A stretch of 64,000 bases of DNA from Palsa-461 sp963768185 (GTDB taxonomy: Bacteria; Actinomycetota; Acidimicrobiia; Acidimicrobiales; RAAP-2), in contig CAVYGS010000001.1 of the NCBI GenBank assembly GCA_963768185.1, positions 248,001 through 312,000 of the forward strand, in the 5' to 3' direction. The stretch's first letter is position 1. Each line of letters starts with the position of its first letter. The notes under the pieces are model-generated. The model saw only the letters and a program-made list of their open reading frames with translations. It was not told the origin of the DNA and ran no database searches. This document shows, piece after piece, positions 27,052 through 35,312 of the stretch. Made by a program: the position numbers and the translations under genes.

Positions 27052-29498
27052 GCGATGGCATGAACGGAAGCGTGAACGGCCACGGCGCCGATCCAGCGAC
27101 CGGGCTCCCGATCCTCGACCCGGAGACCGCCCCGAAACTCACGTCACTGACGGTGCGCCAGCGGTCGAACTTCTGGGACCGCAGCAAGATCCTGCTGCTC
27201 CTGTTCACCCTCTGGTGGCTGCTGCTGTGGGCGTCGATGACAAACAACCCGATCGAGCCCTTCGGCGACGCCGCCCGCAACCAGCTCGTCTCGATGTGGT
27301 GGCTCGAGATCCTCTTCGGCCTCGAGGTCATCCGCCAGGTCCACTACTTCGTGAGCGAGCGCTCGGCCCGCTGGAACCACCTATGGGAGGACCGCGTCTT
27401 CGGCGGCCTCCACACGACGACCGGCAAGATCAGCGACTGGAACCGGTTCCGCCTCGCCCGGGTGATCAAGATCGCCGTGATCCTCGTGATCATCGCGATC
27501 ATCCTGGCCGGCTTCTACCACACCTCCCCGCTCGTCTCCCTGTTCCAGGTTCCCGCGGCGATCTACTCGGCGCTCCCGCTGCTCGTCCAGATCTTCTTCG
27601 GGTTCTTCTTCGTGATCCTGCAGTTCGTCGGCCTGTTCTGGTTCCTCTCCAAGGGTGGGATCGACACCTACTACCCGGGCGACGTGAAGACGCGGTTCAC
27701 CGACGTGTGGGGTCAGGACTCGGTCCTCGACCGAGTGAAGGAAAACATCATCTTCTTGAAGGACCCCGACGCGATCGAGGCGCGCGGGGGCTATGTGCCC
27801 GGCGGCATTCTGCTGTGGGGCCCGCCCGGCACGGGCAAGACCCTCATCGCCGAGGCGGTCGCCGGCGAGACGCACAACCCCTTCGTCTTCGTCGACCCCG
27901 GTGCCTTCACCAACATGTTCATGGGGGTCGGCATCTTGAAGGTGAAGGGTCTCTTCCGCAAGCTCCGGCGGCTCGCGCTCCGCTACGGCGGGGTGGTGGT
28001 CTTCTTTGACGAGGCCGACTCACTGGGCTCCCGGGGCGCGCTGACCCCAGGGCGCGTCTTCGGACCGAACGCGTCGCAGTCTCTTTGGAGCGCCGACGGC
28101 TGCCACGCCGCCGCCTACGCCGACCCGGCGACCTTGTCGCACGTGATGGCGGCCTCCCGGTTCGAGGACTCTGCGGAGGACTTCCAGAAGGTTCGGCCTG
28201 CCAAGATGATGATGGGGGGCATGGCCGGCGGGGGCGGCATGGGCACGCTCCAGTCGCTGCTCTCGGAGCTCTCCGGCCTCAACAAGCCCCGGGGCCTGGT
28301 GAACCGGATCGTGCGGCGCGCCCTCGGCTTCACGCCGAAGCCGCCGCCCAAGTACCGGATCCTGGTGATGATGGCGACCAACATGCCCGAGTCGCTGGAC
28401 GAGGCACTCCTTCGCCCGGGCCGGATCGACCGGGTCTACAAGGTCGGCTACCCGACCAAGGCTGGCCGCATCCGCACCTATCAGGGGTACTTCGCCAAGG
28501 TGAAGCACTCGCTCGACATGGAGAACCTGGACCGTCTGGCGACGATCACCCCGTATGCGACGGGTGCCACCATCAAGGACCTCGTCAACGAGTCGCTTAT
28601 CAACGCCATCCGCGGCGGCCGAGACACCATCACCTGGGGCGACGTGGTCAAGGCCAAGCAGCTGAAGGAGCTCGGCCCGCCCGAGGACGTCGAGTACATC
28701 GAGCGGGAGCGCCACGCGGTGGCCGTCCACGAGGCGTGCCACGCCGTCACCGCGGCCCGGATCCACCGCGATTGGGCCATCGACGTCGCCACCATCGAGA
28801 AGGGGGGCACCTACCTCGGGATGGTGAAGCCGGTGAAGGTCGAGGACACCTTCACCCGCTGGAAGAGCGACTTCGAGTCCGAGGTCATGGTGTTCGTGGC
28901 CAGCCTGGCTGGGGAGCGGATGTTCTTCGAGGGCGACACCTCCTCGGGGGTGAGCGGCGACCTGGAACACGCCACCCGGATCGCCACCTATATGGAGGGC
29001 TACTGGGGCATGGGATCGACGGTCGCGAGCCATGGCGTGACCCGGGAGGCCGGTGTCTCCGGTGGCGACCCCGACAGGAACCGGCGGGCCAAGGAAACCG
29101 AGTTCTTGAAGGGCGGTCTCGGCGGTCGCATCGAGGCGAACCTCGAACGGCTCGTCGAGCAGACCCGCAAGCTGCTCGAGGCCAACCGGCTCCAGGTGCT
29201 CGCGGTCGCCCACGCGCTGGAGCGCTTCAAGACGATCACCGGCGAGGACGTGCTGGCGATCATCGACGGCCGGCCGGGCCCGTTCATCGACGGCCGCCGG
29301 TACCACACCGAGGAATTCCTGGCCCAGGCCGAGGACTACCACCGCCGCATCGTCGATGTGCACACGGGCCGTAGCCACGACCTCGTCAAGCTGCCCGAGG
29401 TTCCGGGGCTGTCGATCGCCGAGGCCGAGGCCCAGGTCGAGACCGAGCTGGTGGGCTCGGCCGTCGCCGACAGCGACGACGGACCGCCGATGGCCTAG
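27048..29498 (+). CDS. FtsH-like membrane AAA+ metalloprotease with extra membrane segments
   Basis: 816 residues from a GTG with AAAGGAG before it. The first 220 residues hold hydrophobic segments at about 45-65, 85-105, 145-165 and 180-215. The AAA+ domain has Walker A GPPGTGKT near 265, Walker B VVVFFDEAD and the arginine-finger region ALLRPGRIDR. About 90 residues are inserted after Walker B, ending in a Met/Gly stretch (KMMMGGMAGGGGMG). The protease domain has the zinc site HEACH and a further Asp ligand in GDLEHAT. FtsH proteins of 600-700 residues with two helices degrade membrane proteins; this is a divergent relative. Coupled to the lipoprotein gene upstream. Confidence 0.85.
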   Translation: MSDGMNGSVNGHGADPATGLPILDPETAPKLTSLTVRQRSNFWDRSKILLLLFTLWWLLLWASMTNNPIEPFGDAARNQLVSMWWLEILFGLEVIRQVHYFVSERSARWNHLWEDRVFGGLHTTTGKISDWNRFRLARVIKIAVILVIIAIILAGFYHTSPLVSLFQVPAAIYSALPLLVQIFFGFFFVILQFVGLFWFLSKGGIDTYYPGDVKTRFTDVWGQDSVLDRVKENIIFLKDPDAIEARGGYVPGGILLWGPPGTGKTLIAEAVAGETHNPFVFVDPGAFTNMFMGVGILKVKGLFRKLRRLALRYGGVVVFFDEADSLGSRGALTPGRVFGPNASQSLWSADGCHAAAYADPATLSHVMAASRFEDSAEDFQKVRPAKMMMGGMAGGGGMGTLQSLLSELSGLNKPRGLVNRIVRRALGFTPKPPPKYRILVMMATNMPESLDEALLRPGRIDRVYKVGYPTKAGRIRTYQGYFAKVKHSLDMENLDRLATITPYATGATIKDLVNESLINAIRGGRDTITWGDVVKAKQLKELGPPEDVEYIERERHAVAVHEACHAVTAARIHRDWAIDVATIEKGGTYLGMVKPVKVEDTFTRWKSDFESEVMVFVASLAGERMFFEGDTSSGVSGDLEHATRIATYMEGYWGMGSTVASHGVTREAGVSGGDPDRNRRAKETEFLKGGLGGRIEANLERLVEQTRKLLEANRLQVLAVAHALERFKTITGEDVLAIIDGRPGPFIDGRRYHTEEFLAQAEDYHRRIVDVHTGRSHDLVKLPEVPGLSIAEAEAQVETELVGSAVADSDDGPPMA

Positions 29499-29761
29499 GC
29501 CCGGGCGAGCTCCCGGGCTCGCCGACGCCGCTCCGCCTCGGCCTCCCGGTCCTGGGCTGGCGCTTGCGTCACCAACGTGCCGATCAGTCGGCGGGACGCC
29601 TCGGTGATCTCCTCGATGGCGCGCTCGAACGCCGCGCTGTTGGCTTGTGAGGGTTTCGTCGATCCGCTGATCTTGCGGACGAACTGGCGGGCCGCTGCGT
29701 GGACCTCGTCATCGGTGACCGGCGGGTCCACGTTGTACAGGCGCTGGATGCTTCGACACAT
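29495..29761 (-). CDS. DUF2277 protein
   Basis: 88 residues starting MCRSIQRLYNVDPPVTDDEV, the diagnostic N-terminus of DUF2277, followed by AARQFVRKISGSTKPSQANSAAFERAIEEI. I chose the ATG at 29761 because the family begins with MCR; a longer frame upstream is only Arg-rich. The function is unknown; the conserved Cys2-Arg3 at the very start suggests a metal or cofactor contact. The gene converges on the FtsH-like gene, with the stops overlapping by four bases. Confidence 0.85.
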   Translation of the reverse strand: MCRSIQRLYNVDPPVTDDEVHAAARQFVRKISGSTKPSQANSAAFERAIEEITEASRRLIGTLVTQAPAQDREAEAERRRRARELARA

Positions 29762-29843
29762 GGGCTTGAGCTTACGGGGGGTCGTTCGCCGGCGCCGCCG
29801 TACCCCCCTGCGACCAGACACCGTAGACCGATCGGGCGGGTGC

Positions 29844-31514
29844 TCAGGCCCGGTCGCGCTCGGGGATGACGCGGGGCGCCGTGGTGAAGTGGCGGACGAG
29901 GTGCTCGGTCATCCGTCCGATCACCTCGTCGCGCTGCCACGCCGGCATGAGCGCGTGATCGAGTCCCGGTATCACGTCAATTTGAATGAGCTCGTCGTCG
30001 TTCGCCCTCGTGGGCGCCCCGAAGGGCCGTGACTCGTCCTCGCCACCGATCACGAGCACCTTGACCTTGTCGCGACGCAACTGGTCCAGCCAACTGGACG
30101 GGTCGCGATCGCGGTGCAGCTTCCGCGCGACCCGCCAAGCCACACCCCGGACCCGGCGTCGAAGCGGCTCGAGGCCGGGGATCCTCCGATAGGCCGCGAT
30201 GAACGAGCTCGAGGGGAAGCAGATCCGTCGGCACGGGTCCATCGGGCCCCAGGCGAGCTCGGGCGGGGTGAAGTGCAAGATGGGGTTGATGGCATAGACG
30301 CCTCGGGCCGGACGGACCAGCGCGTTCTCCAGCGCCTGGTAGCCACCCGAGCAGAGCCCGACCATGATCACGTTGGTCGGATCGGCGGGCTCGAGCGCCT
30401 CCTGCGCGTCGTGCACGTCCTCGAAGGCCTCGGGGAGTCGCACGACATGGGGTGGCCTTCCCGGTCGCGCCGGGCTGTCGCCGAGACCGCTCTGGTCGAA
30501 GCGGACGCAGCGGAAGCCCATGGCGGCCCAGCGACGTGCGACGTCGACCCACAGCCGGTTGGGCCCGACGTGCCAGTCGTTGCCCACGGTGAGCAGGAGG
30601 ACGCTCGGCGCATCGAGCGGCTGTTCGGGCTCGGTCACGATCCCGAACAAGGCGACGTCGGCGAGCCACCGGGCGCGCTCGCTGAGCCGCACGCCGTCGT
30701 GCTCTATGACCGCGGACTGCCGGGCGGACACCGACACCGCGACCGCCTCGTGGCTCTGGACGGAGCGGAGCCACTCGACGATCGTGGTGATGCTCTGGGT
30801 CGGGATCTCGTGGTACAGGGGCTCGACCTCGATGAGGCACTCCTGGCCGATGGCGTCGGAGAGGTCCGGCACGACCCCGAGGCGTTCGGTCAGCTCGGTC
30901 GCCGGCGAGCGCCCCGGCCGCGTCAGCACGAGCGCCCGGTGGGGGGGCCGCACCGGATCGGGCACGACGAGCGCACCCAGGTCGGCGACCGTCTGGTCGC
31001 TGTAGATGTACCCGGGCAGCTCGACCTCGTCGGGGCGCAGGGGGATCAGGTCGCTGCGGAGTCGCTGGAGCGCCGACTGCTCGCGGACGAACGCCCGACC
31101 GGACACCGACGGATCCCACAGCACGATTGCGTCGACGCCGTCCACGCGGGCGGCGGCGACCGCTGCCAACAGGGCGCCCATGCGCATGCCGACCAGCGAG
31201 ACCGAGGGCGCGCCGCTGGCGCGGGCGAGCGCAACCGCCTCCTCGGTGCTGCGCACCCAGGAGTCGACCCGTCCGGGGTCGCTATCTTGGCCAGCGGAGT
31301 CCCCGGTGCCGTCGTAGTCGAAACGGATGGCCAGCATCCCCGACGCGGCCAACGCCTCGGCGAGAAGCCGGTAGGTGTAGTGGGTGCACGTGAGTTCCCG
31401 GGCGAGCGGGGGGCACAGGACCACCGCGCCGGTCGCGCGGCCGCCCTCGGGGGCATGCGCCCAACCGAACAGCGGACGGTCCACGGGACCGAACCAAAGC
31501 GGGGTCACGGTCAC
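29844..31514 (-). CDS. two-domain alpha/beta hydrolase with altered nucleophile sites
   Basis: 556 residues made of two alpha/beta-hydrolase domains. The first (about 1-260) has LCPPLARELTCTHYTYR, IRFDYDGTGDS and a nucleophile elbow reading LVGMRMGALLA, with Arg where Ser is expected. The second (about 280-556) has VRFDQSGLGDS and an elbow GLCSGGY with Cys in the nucleophile place, and a late HALMP carrying His. So domain one is probably inactive and domain two may be a Cys hydrolase. Related proteins occur in exopolysaccharide or exosortase loci, but no such genes are nearby. The task is unknown. Confidence 0.7.
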   Translation of the reverse strand: MTVTPLWFGPVDRPLFGWAHAPEGGRATGAVVLCPPLARELTCTHYTYRLLAEALAASGMLAIRFDYDGTGDSAGQDSDPGRVDSWVRSTEEAVALARASGAPSVSLVGMRMGALLAAVAAARVDGVDAIVLWDPSVSGRAFVREQSALQRLRSDLIPLRPDEVELPGYIYSDQTVADLGALVVPDPVRPPHRALVLTRPGRSPATELTERLGVVPDLSDAIGQECLIEVEPLYHEIPTQSITTIVEWLRSVQSHEAVAVSVSARQSAVIEHDGVRLSERARWLADVALFGIVTEPEQPLDAPSVLLLTVGNDWHVGPNRLWVDVARRWAAMGFRCVRFDQSGLGDSPARPGRPPHVVRLPEAFEDVHDAQEALEPADPTNVIMVGLCSGGYQALENALVRPARGVYAINPILHFTPPELAWGPMDPCRRICFPSSSFIAAYRRIPGLEPLRRRVRGVAWRVARKLHRDRDPSSWLDQLRRDKVKVLVIGGEDESRPFGAPTRANDDELIQIDVIPGLDHALMPAWQRDEVIGRMTEHLVRHFTTAPRVIPERDRA

Positions 31515-31651
31515 GGCGCGGTCTTCAGCTCGAGTCGGGTCGGAACCCGATCAGTCTAGGGGTCGTGCTCCGGACACTCGCGGTTGGGTGATCGCCCTGT
31601 CCTCGAGAGCGTCCCGATCCGCGACCCGTCGGCCGGGGCGGTCCCCACGCC

Positions 31652-31666
31652 CGCGGCAAAGCCGCG
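31652..31666 (-). terminator. hairpin after the amidohydrolase gene
   Basis: CGCGGC-AAA-GCCGCG forms a perfect six-pair stem with a three-base loop 32 bases beyond the stop of the minus-strand amidohydrolase at 31698. There is no T-run, as often in high-GC actinobacteria, so it may be a transcription end or only an mRNA-stabilising hairpin. Confidence 0.4.
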
Positions 31667-31697
31667 AGTGGACTCTGCGGCTCGGCTGCGTTGACGA

Positions 31698-32873
31698 CTA
31701 GAGCTTGTAGAGCTTGGCCGCGTTCTCGCCCATGACTTTGCGTCCGGTCTCCGGACGGAGCGTGGCGATCTTCTCGGTGACCATCTCGACCGGGTTCGGG
31801 TGCAGACAGGTGGGGTGCGGGAAGTCGGTCTCGAACAGGACCTTGTCTTCACCCACCGCGTCGATGAGGTGCTGGAGATCCCCACGACCCGTTTCGAACC
31901 AGAACGTCGCCCACCAGTTGTCCCGGAAGTACTCCGACGGCAGCTTCTGCAGCTTGTGGAAGTACTCCGGAGCGTTCTCCTCGAGTTCATAGTCCATGGC
32001 TTCCAGCATGAACGGCACCCAGCCGATCCCGCTTTCCACCGAGACCATCTTCAAGTTCGGGTGACGGTCGAACATCCCCGAGAACGCGCTGTTGAGCAAC
32101 AGACGCGAGTTGTTCTGGAACAACGAGGCACCGCCGATGGCCGGCTTGATGTAGTCGTCCTGGCTCGGCCAGTACGTCGTGCCGTAGTAGGTGAGTGCGG
32201 TCTGGCTGGCCCCGATGTGAAAGTGCACGGGCAGCTCGAGGCCCTCGCAGACCTCCCAGAACGGACTCCACGCCGGTTCGCCCAGGTCGGGAGAGCCGGA
32301 GTCCTGGGGATCGGCGGTCATGTTGACGCCCCGGAAACCCAGCTCGGCGGCACGCTCGGCCTCCTTGACGCAGTCCTGGACGTTCCACGACGGCATGATC
32401 GCCATCGGGAGCAGCCGGTTGCCGGTCTCCTCCTGCACTTCGGCCATGGCGTCGTTGTACAGCTCGACGCACAGCTTCGGGATGGCCGGGTCATCGAACG
32501 CCTTCCACAGGTTCTGACCCCCGAGACCGATGTTGTTCGGGTAGATCACCTGGTTGCTGATGCCGACCTCGTCCATGTAGCGGAGCCGTTCTTTGGCGTC
32601 CCACGCCGCTGGGTGGACATCGTCGATACCCCATGACCCGCCCTGGGAGACCGCAAACGGGTGCTTCTTGAAGTTGTGGTCGATGGTGCCCCCCGAGCCG
32701 GCCTTGCCGAACGTCTTGCCGGCGATGACCCACATCTCCTTGCCGTCAATGATTTCGACGTGCGGGACGACGTCCTCGTACCCCTTGGGCGCCCGTTCGG
32801 TGAACAGGTCGTGGCGCTCCGTCATGTGCGAGTCGGCGTCCACCACCCGCAGGCCTTCAGCCAGCTTCACCAT
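31698..32873 (-). CDS. TIM-barrel amidohydrolase (amidohydrolase 2 family)
   Basis: 391 residues. The N-terminal VVDADSHMTER supplies the DxH metal motif near residue 13. VHFHIGASQ holds the central His, and VLFETDFPHPTC the last Asp and His. The LEAMDYELEENAPEYFHKL helix and NAAKLYKL terminus are typical of the ACMSD-like branch, which includes decarboxylases and hydrolases of cyclic and aromatic compounds. The zinc ligands are complete. A second member of this family lies at 60658, so the region may process related intermediates twice. Confidence 0.85.
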   Translation of the reverse strand: MVKLAEGLRVVDADSHMTERHDLFTERAPKGYEDVVPHVEIIDGKEMWVIAGKTFGKAGSGGTIDHNFKKHPFAVSQGGSWGIDDVHPAAWDAKERLRYMDEVGISNQVIYPNNIGLGGQNLWKAFDDPAIPKLCVELYNDAMAEVQEETGNRLLPMAIMPSWNVQDCVKEAERAAELGFRGVNMTADPQDSGSPDLGEPAWSPFWEVCEGLELPVHFHIGASQTALTYYGTTYWPSQDDYIKPAIGGASLFQNNSRLLLNSAFSGMFDRHPNLKMVSVESGIGWVPFMLEAMDYELEENAPEYFHKLQKLPSEYFRDNWWATFWFETGRGDLQHLIDAVGEDKVLFETDFPHPTCLHPNPVEMVTEKIATLRPETGRKVMGENAAKLYKL

Positions 32874-33008
32874 GTGCTCTCCTGTTTGGTCCGACGTTCG
32901 TGGAGCTCAAGCCTCGTTTCACCAGTCTACGGACAATCCTGACCCCACTCCCTCGCTTGGCCGGGCGCACCGGGCGATTCGGGTGCGCCCTCCTCTGCCA
33001 CCCTCCCC

Positions 33009-34085
33009 TCAGACGCCCAGGCTTGACAGGGCATCGAGGGCGTCGAGCTCGGCGAAGGCCCGGGCATAGCGCAGGGCCAACTTGAGGGAGACCTCGCGGG
33101 ATTGGAAACCATCGCTTCCGAGCGTCGAGAGCCAGATAGCGAGGCCGTATGCGGCCGACGCTCGGTAGCGCAGTCGGGCGTCGGCCGGGTCAGGTTCCAC
33201 GCCGAGGGCCGACCCGACCGCATCGAGGTACTGGTCGAGCAGCGCCCACTCGCTGGCCCGCCGGGTGTCCTCGTCCAGGGCACCCATGACGAAGTAACCG
33301 ACGTCTTGTGACCAGTTGCCCCTCCGGACCACCTGCCAGTCCAGGAACCCGACGTCGCCGTCGGGCAGGACGTAGGTGTTGCCGATGTGGGCGTCGCCAT
33401 GGAGCAGCGTCACCCCGCCGTTCGTCAAGGTCGAGACGAACCTCGCCCAATGGTCGACGATCTCGCCGCTGCTCAACCGATAGACCTCGGCCGGGAGGAG
33501 GTCCCCGGAACGCTCGATGCCCAGGGGGACCCGCGAGCGGAGCCCGGCCTGGAAACCCTCGGTCGGGGCCCACGTCTGCACCCATGCGAGGGCGGGCTCG
33601 GTGTCGGCCGAGAACCCGTGGTAGCGAGCGTGCAGTCTGGCCAGGCCGCGTACGCCGTTTGACGCTTGATCCACCGACAGTGGGCGGGTCGCATCACGCG
33701 GGTCGGCCCGCCGGAGGGCGAGGTCCTCCATCACGAGGACGTAGTCGAGCCTCGGTCGATCGATGATCACCCGGTAGGGGAGTGGGTGGTCGACCGGCAG
33801 GGGCACGCCGGAGCCAAAGAGCTCGGCCTCGTTGAACAGGTTGCCGTTGCGGGCATGGATTTCACGGTGCGCATCCGCCTCGGCCTTGATGAACACCGTT
33901 TCCGGCCCGCCACCAGTCGAATACTCGAGGCGGAATCGAGCCCGACGGTTGGTGCCGTCATCGCGGAACACCAGCGCGAGGTCGTGCACCACCGAGTCGG
34001 GGTGGTGCGCTCGGATCGCGGCCGTCATCCATTCGGGAGTGACGTCGTCCCAGTCGGCTGGAATGTCATCGGGGCTGATCGGCAT
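33009..34085 (-). CDS. aminoglycoside-phosphotransferase-like kinase
   Basis: 358 residues of APH/ecdysteroid-kinase-like type. LVFRDDGTNRRARFRLEY and TVFIKAEAD form the ATP-binding lobe with the catalytic Lys. LLHGDAHIGNTYV is the HGDxxxxN catalytic loop and VGFLDWQVVRRGN the metal-binding Asp. Such kinases beside acyl-CoA dehydrogenase genes probably phosphorylate a hydroxylated small molecule rather than an antibiotic. It is followed on the same strand by the amidohydrolase, 135 bases away. Confidence 0.8.
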   Translation of the reverse strand: MPISPDDIPADWDDVTPEWMTAAIRAHHPDSVVHDLALVFRDDGTNRRARFRLEYSTGGGPETVFIKAEADAHREIHARNGNLFNEAELFGSGVPLPVDHPLPYRVIIDRPRLDYVLVMEDLALRRADPRDATRPLSVDQASNGVRGLARLHARYHGFSADTEPALAWVQTWAPTEGFQAGLRSRVPLGIERSGDLLPAEVYRLSSGEIVDHWARFVSTLTNGGVTLLHGDAHIGNTYVLPDGDVGFLDWQVVRRGNWSQDVGYFVMGALDEDTRRASEWALLDQYLDAVGSALGVEPDPADARLRYRASAAYGLAIWLSTLGSDGFQSREVSLKLALRYARAFAELDALDALSSLGV

Positions 34086-34213
34086 CTGGGCGATGCGATC
34101 TCAGCGAGCCGACGCGCTCGGGCACCGCACGGAGACCCACCATCGCTGCCGAGGGCACGCGTCAAAGGAACGACGAGTCCTGCACCTGGTGGTGCGCGGT
34201 CGCAGTTGGAGGT

Positions 34214-35080
34214 TCAGGTGGGGAGCTGTGCCGCCCACTCCAAGAGGAGGGGCGCGAGTGCCGGCCACCCGACGAAGAGGCCTTCGCCGCGAGCGTTGGG
34301 CCGTGCGGAGGACCGTTCGTTCCATTCGTTGTCGCCCCAGGGCGGTTCGACGAGCTTCGCGTTGGGCAGCAGCGCGGCGAGCTGCTCAGAGGTCTCCCGG
34401 CGGTGGGCGAGGTCGCTCGTCCCGCTGCGCAGGACGAGCGTGGGCACATCGAATCCTCTGGCGTCGGCATCAGGGAGGCCGGGGATGAGGGTATCGCCGC
34501 ACGCGCAGTACACGACCATCCAGCGCTCAAGCGTGTCGATGAACTCCTTTCGATCTTGGCTCAGCAGCTTCTCCCGGTTCGCCGGGTTCCGCTCCTGGAC
34601 CTCACCCCACTCCTCGAGTGCCACGACGGCCTCCATTCCGCCAGTCCACGCAGCGCGGATCGAACCGGCGCAATAGTGGGTGCCCAAGCTCAGGAGGCCG
34701 AAGACCCCACCGCTGATCCACCACATCGCCAGGCCCCGGGCCAGCTCCTGGTGGCGCACCGCGGTGAGCAGTGAGACCCGGGCGCCGCCTGAGCCGCCGA
34801 TGATGACCGTCGGCGTCATCTCGAGCTGGCTCAGCAGGGCAGCCAGCGTGTCGGCCTGCATCTCGGACTCCGACGCTCCGTCGAAGCAGACGTCGGACTC
34901 ACCGGTGTTGGGCCGGTCCCAGATCAGGACCTGGTTGCCGTGCTCGGCGAGGGCGCTGGCCAGCTCGCGGACCCCGCCGGTGTCCTTGCTGAATCGGCCG
35001 CCCGGAGTGATCGCCCAGGGGCGTCCCTCCCCGATGACGTCGTACGCGATCGTGAGCCCGTTGACCTTGGTAGTCGCCAT
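34214..35080 (-). CDS. alpha/beta hydrolase
   Basis: 288 residues. The pattern INVNGLTIAYDVIGEG-like start (VNGLTIAYDVIGEGRPWAI), WDRPNTGESD, nucleophile elbow VIIGGSGGARVS with Ser near residue 97, and acid and late residues in LVLRSGTSDLAHRRETSEQL fit epoxide-hydrolase or C-C-hydrolase-like enzymes. I did not find an unambiguous late catalytic His beyond AHRRE. It is divergent from the deacylase gene at 35313, sharing a 232-base promoter region. Confidence 0.75.
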   Translation of the reverse strand: MATTKVNGLTIAYDVIGEGRPWAITPGGRFSKDTGGVRELASALAEHGNQVLIWDRPNTGESDVCFDGASESEMQADTLAALLSQLEMTPTVIIGGSGGARVSLLTAVRHQELARGLAMWWISGGVFGLLSLGTHYCAGSIRAAWTGGMEAVVALEEWGEVQERNPANREKLLSQDRKEFIDTLERWMVVYCACGDTLIPGLPDADARGFDVPTLVLRSGTSDLAHRRETSEQLAALLPNAKLVEPPWGDNEWNERSSARPNARGEGLFVGWPALAPLLLEWAAQLPT

Positions 35081-35312
35081 GGCCCGACCCTACAGTGACA
35101 TGAAGCGTTCACTCATCTTGAAGTCGCATTCCCGGGGCCCTGTGACGTGAGCGACGGGGTTGCGGCGGTTCAGTCGGCTGGCCACTCGACGTGGCCGGGC
35201 CGGGAGCTGCCCGAGCCGATGGGGCTGCGCAACGTGGACCCCGGCCCGGTCCAAATGAGCGAGTGTTTGCTACTTTGAGATCGACCCTGCCCGTCGACCG
35301 ATTGGAGGACCG
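35081..35312. promoter_or_regulatory. divergent promoter region with degenerate palindromes
   Basis: Between the minus-strand hydrolase and the plus-strand deacylase. TGAAGCGTTCA at 35101-35111 is a small inverted repeat. ATGAGCGAGTGTTTGC at 35255-35270 resembles a weak copy of the GTRAGC-N4-GCTYAC site described at 42947, read on the other strand (GCAAAC-ACTC-GCTCAT). Control by the same regulator is possible but weakly supported. Confidence 0.35.
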
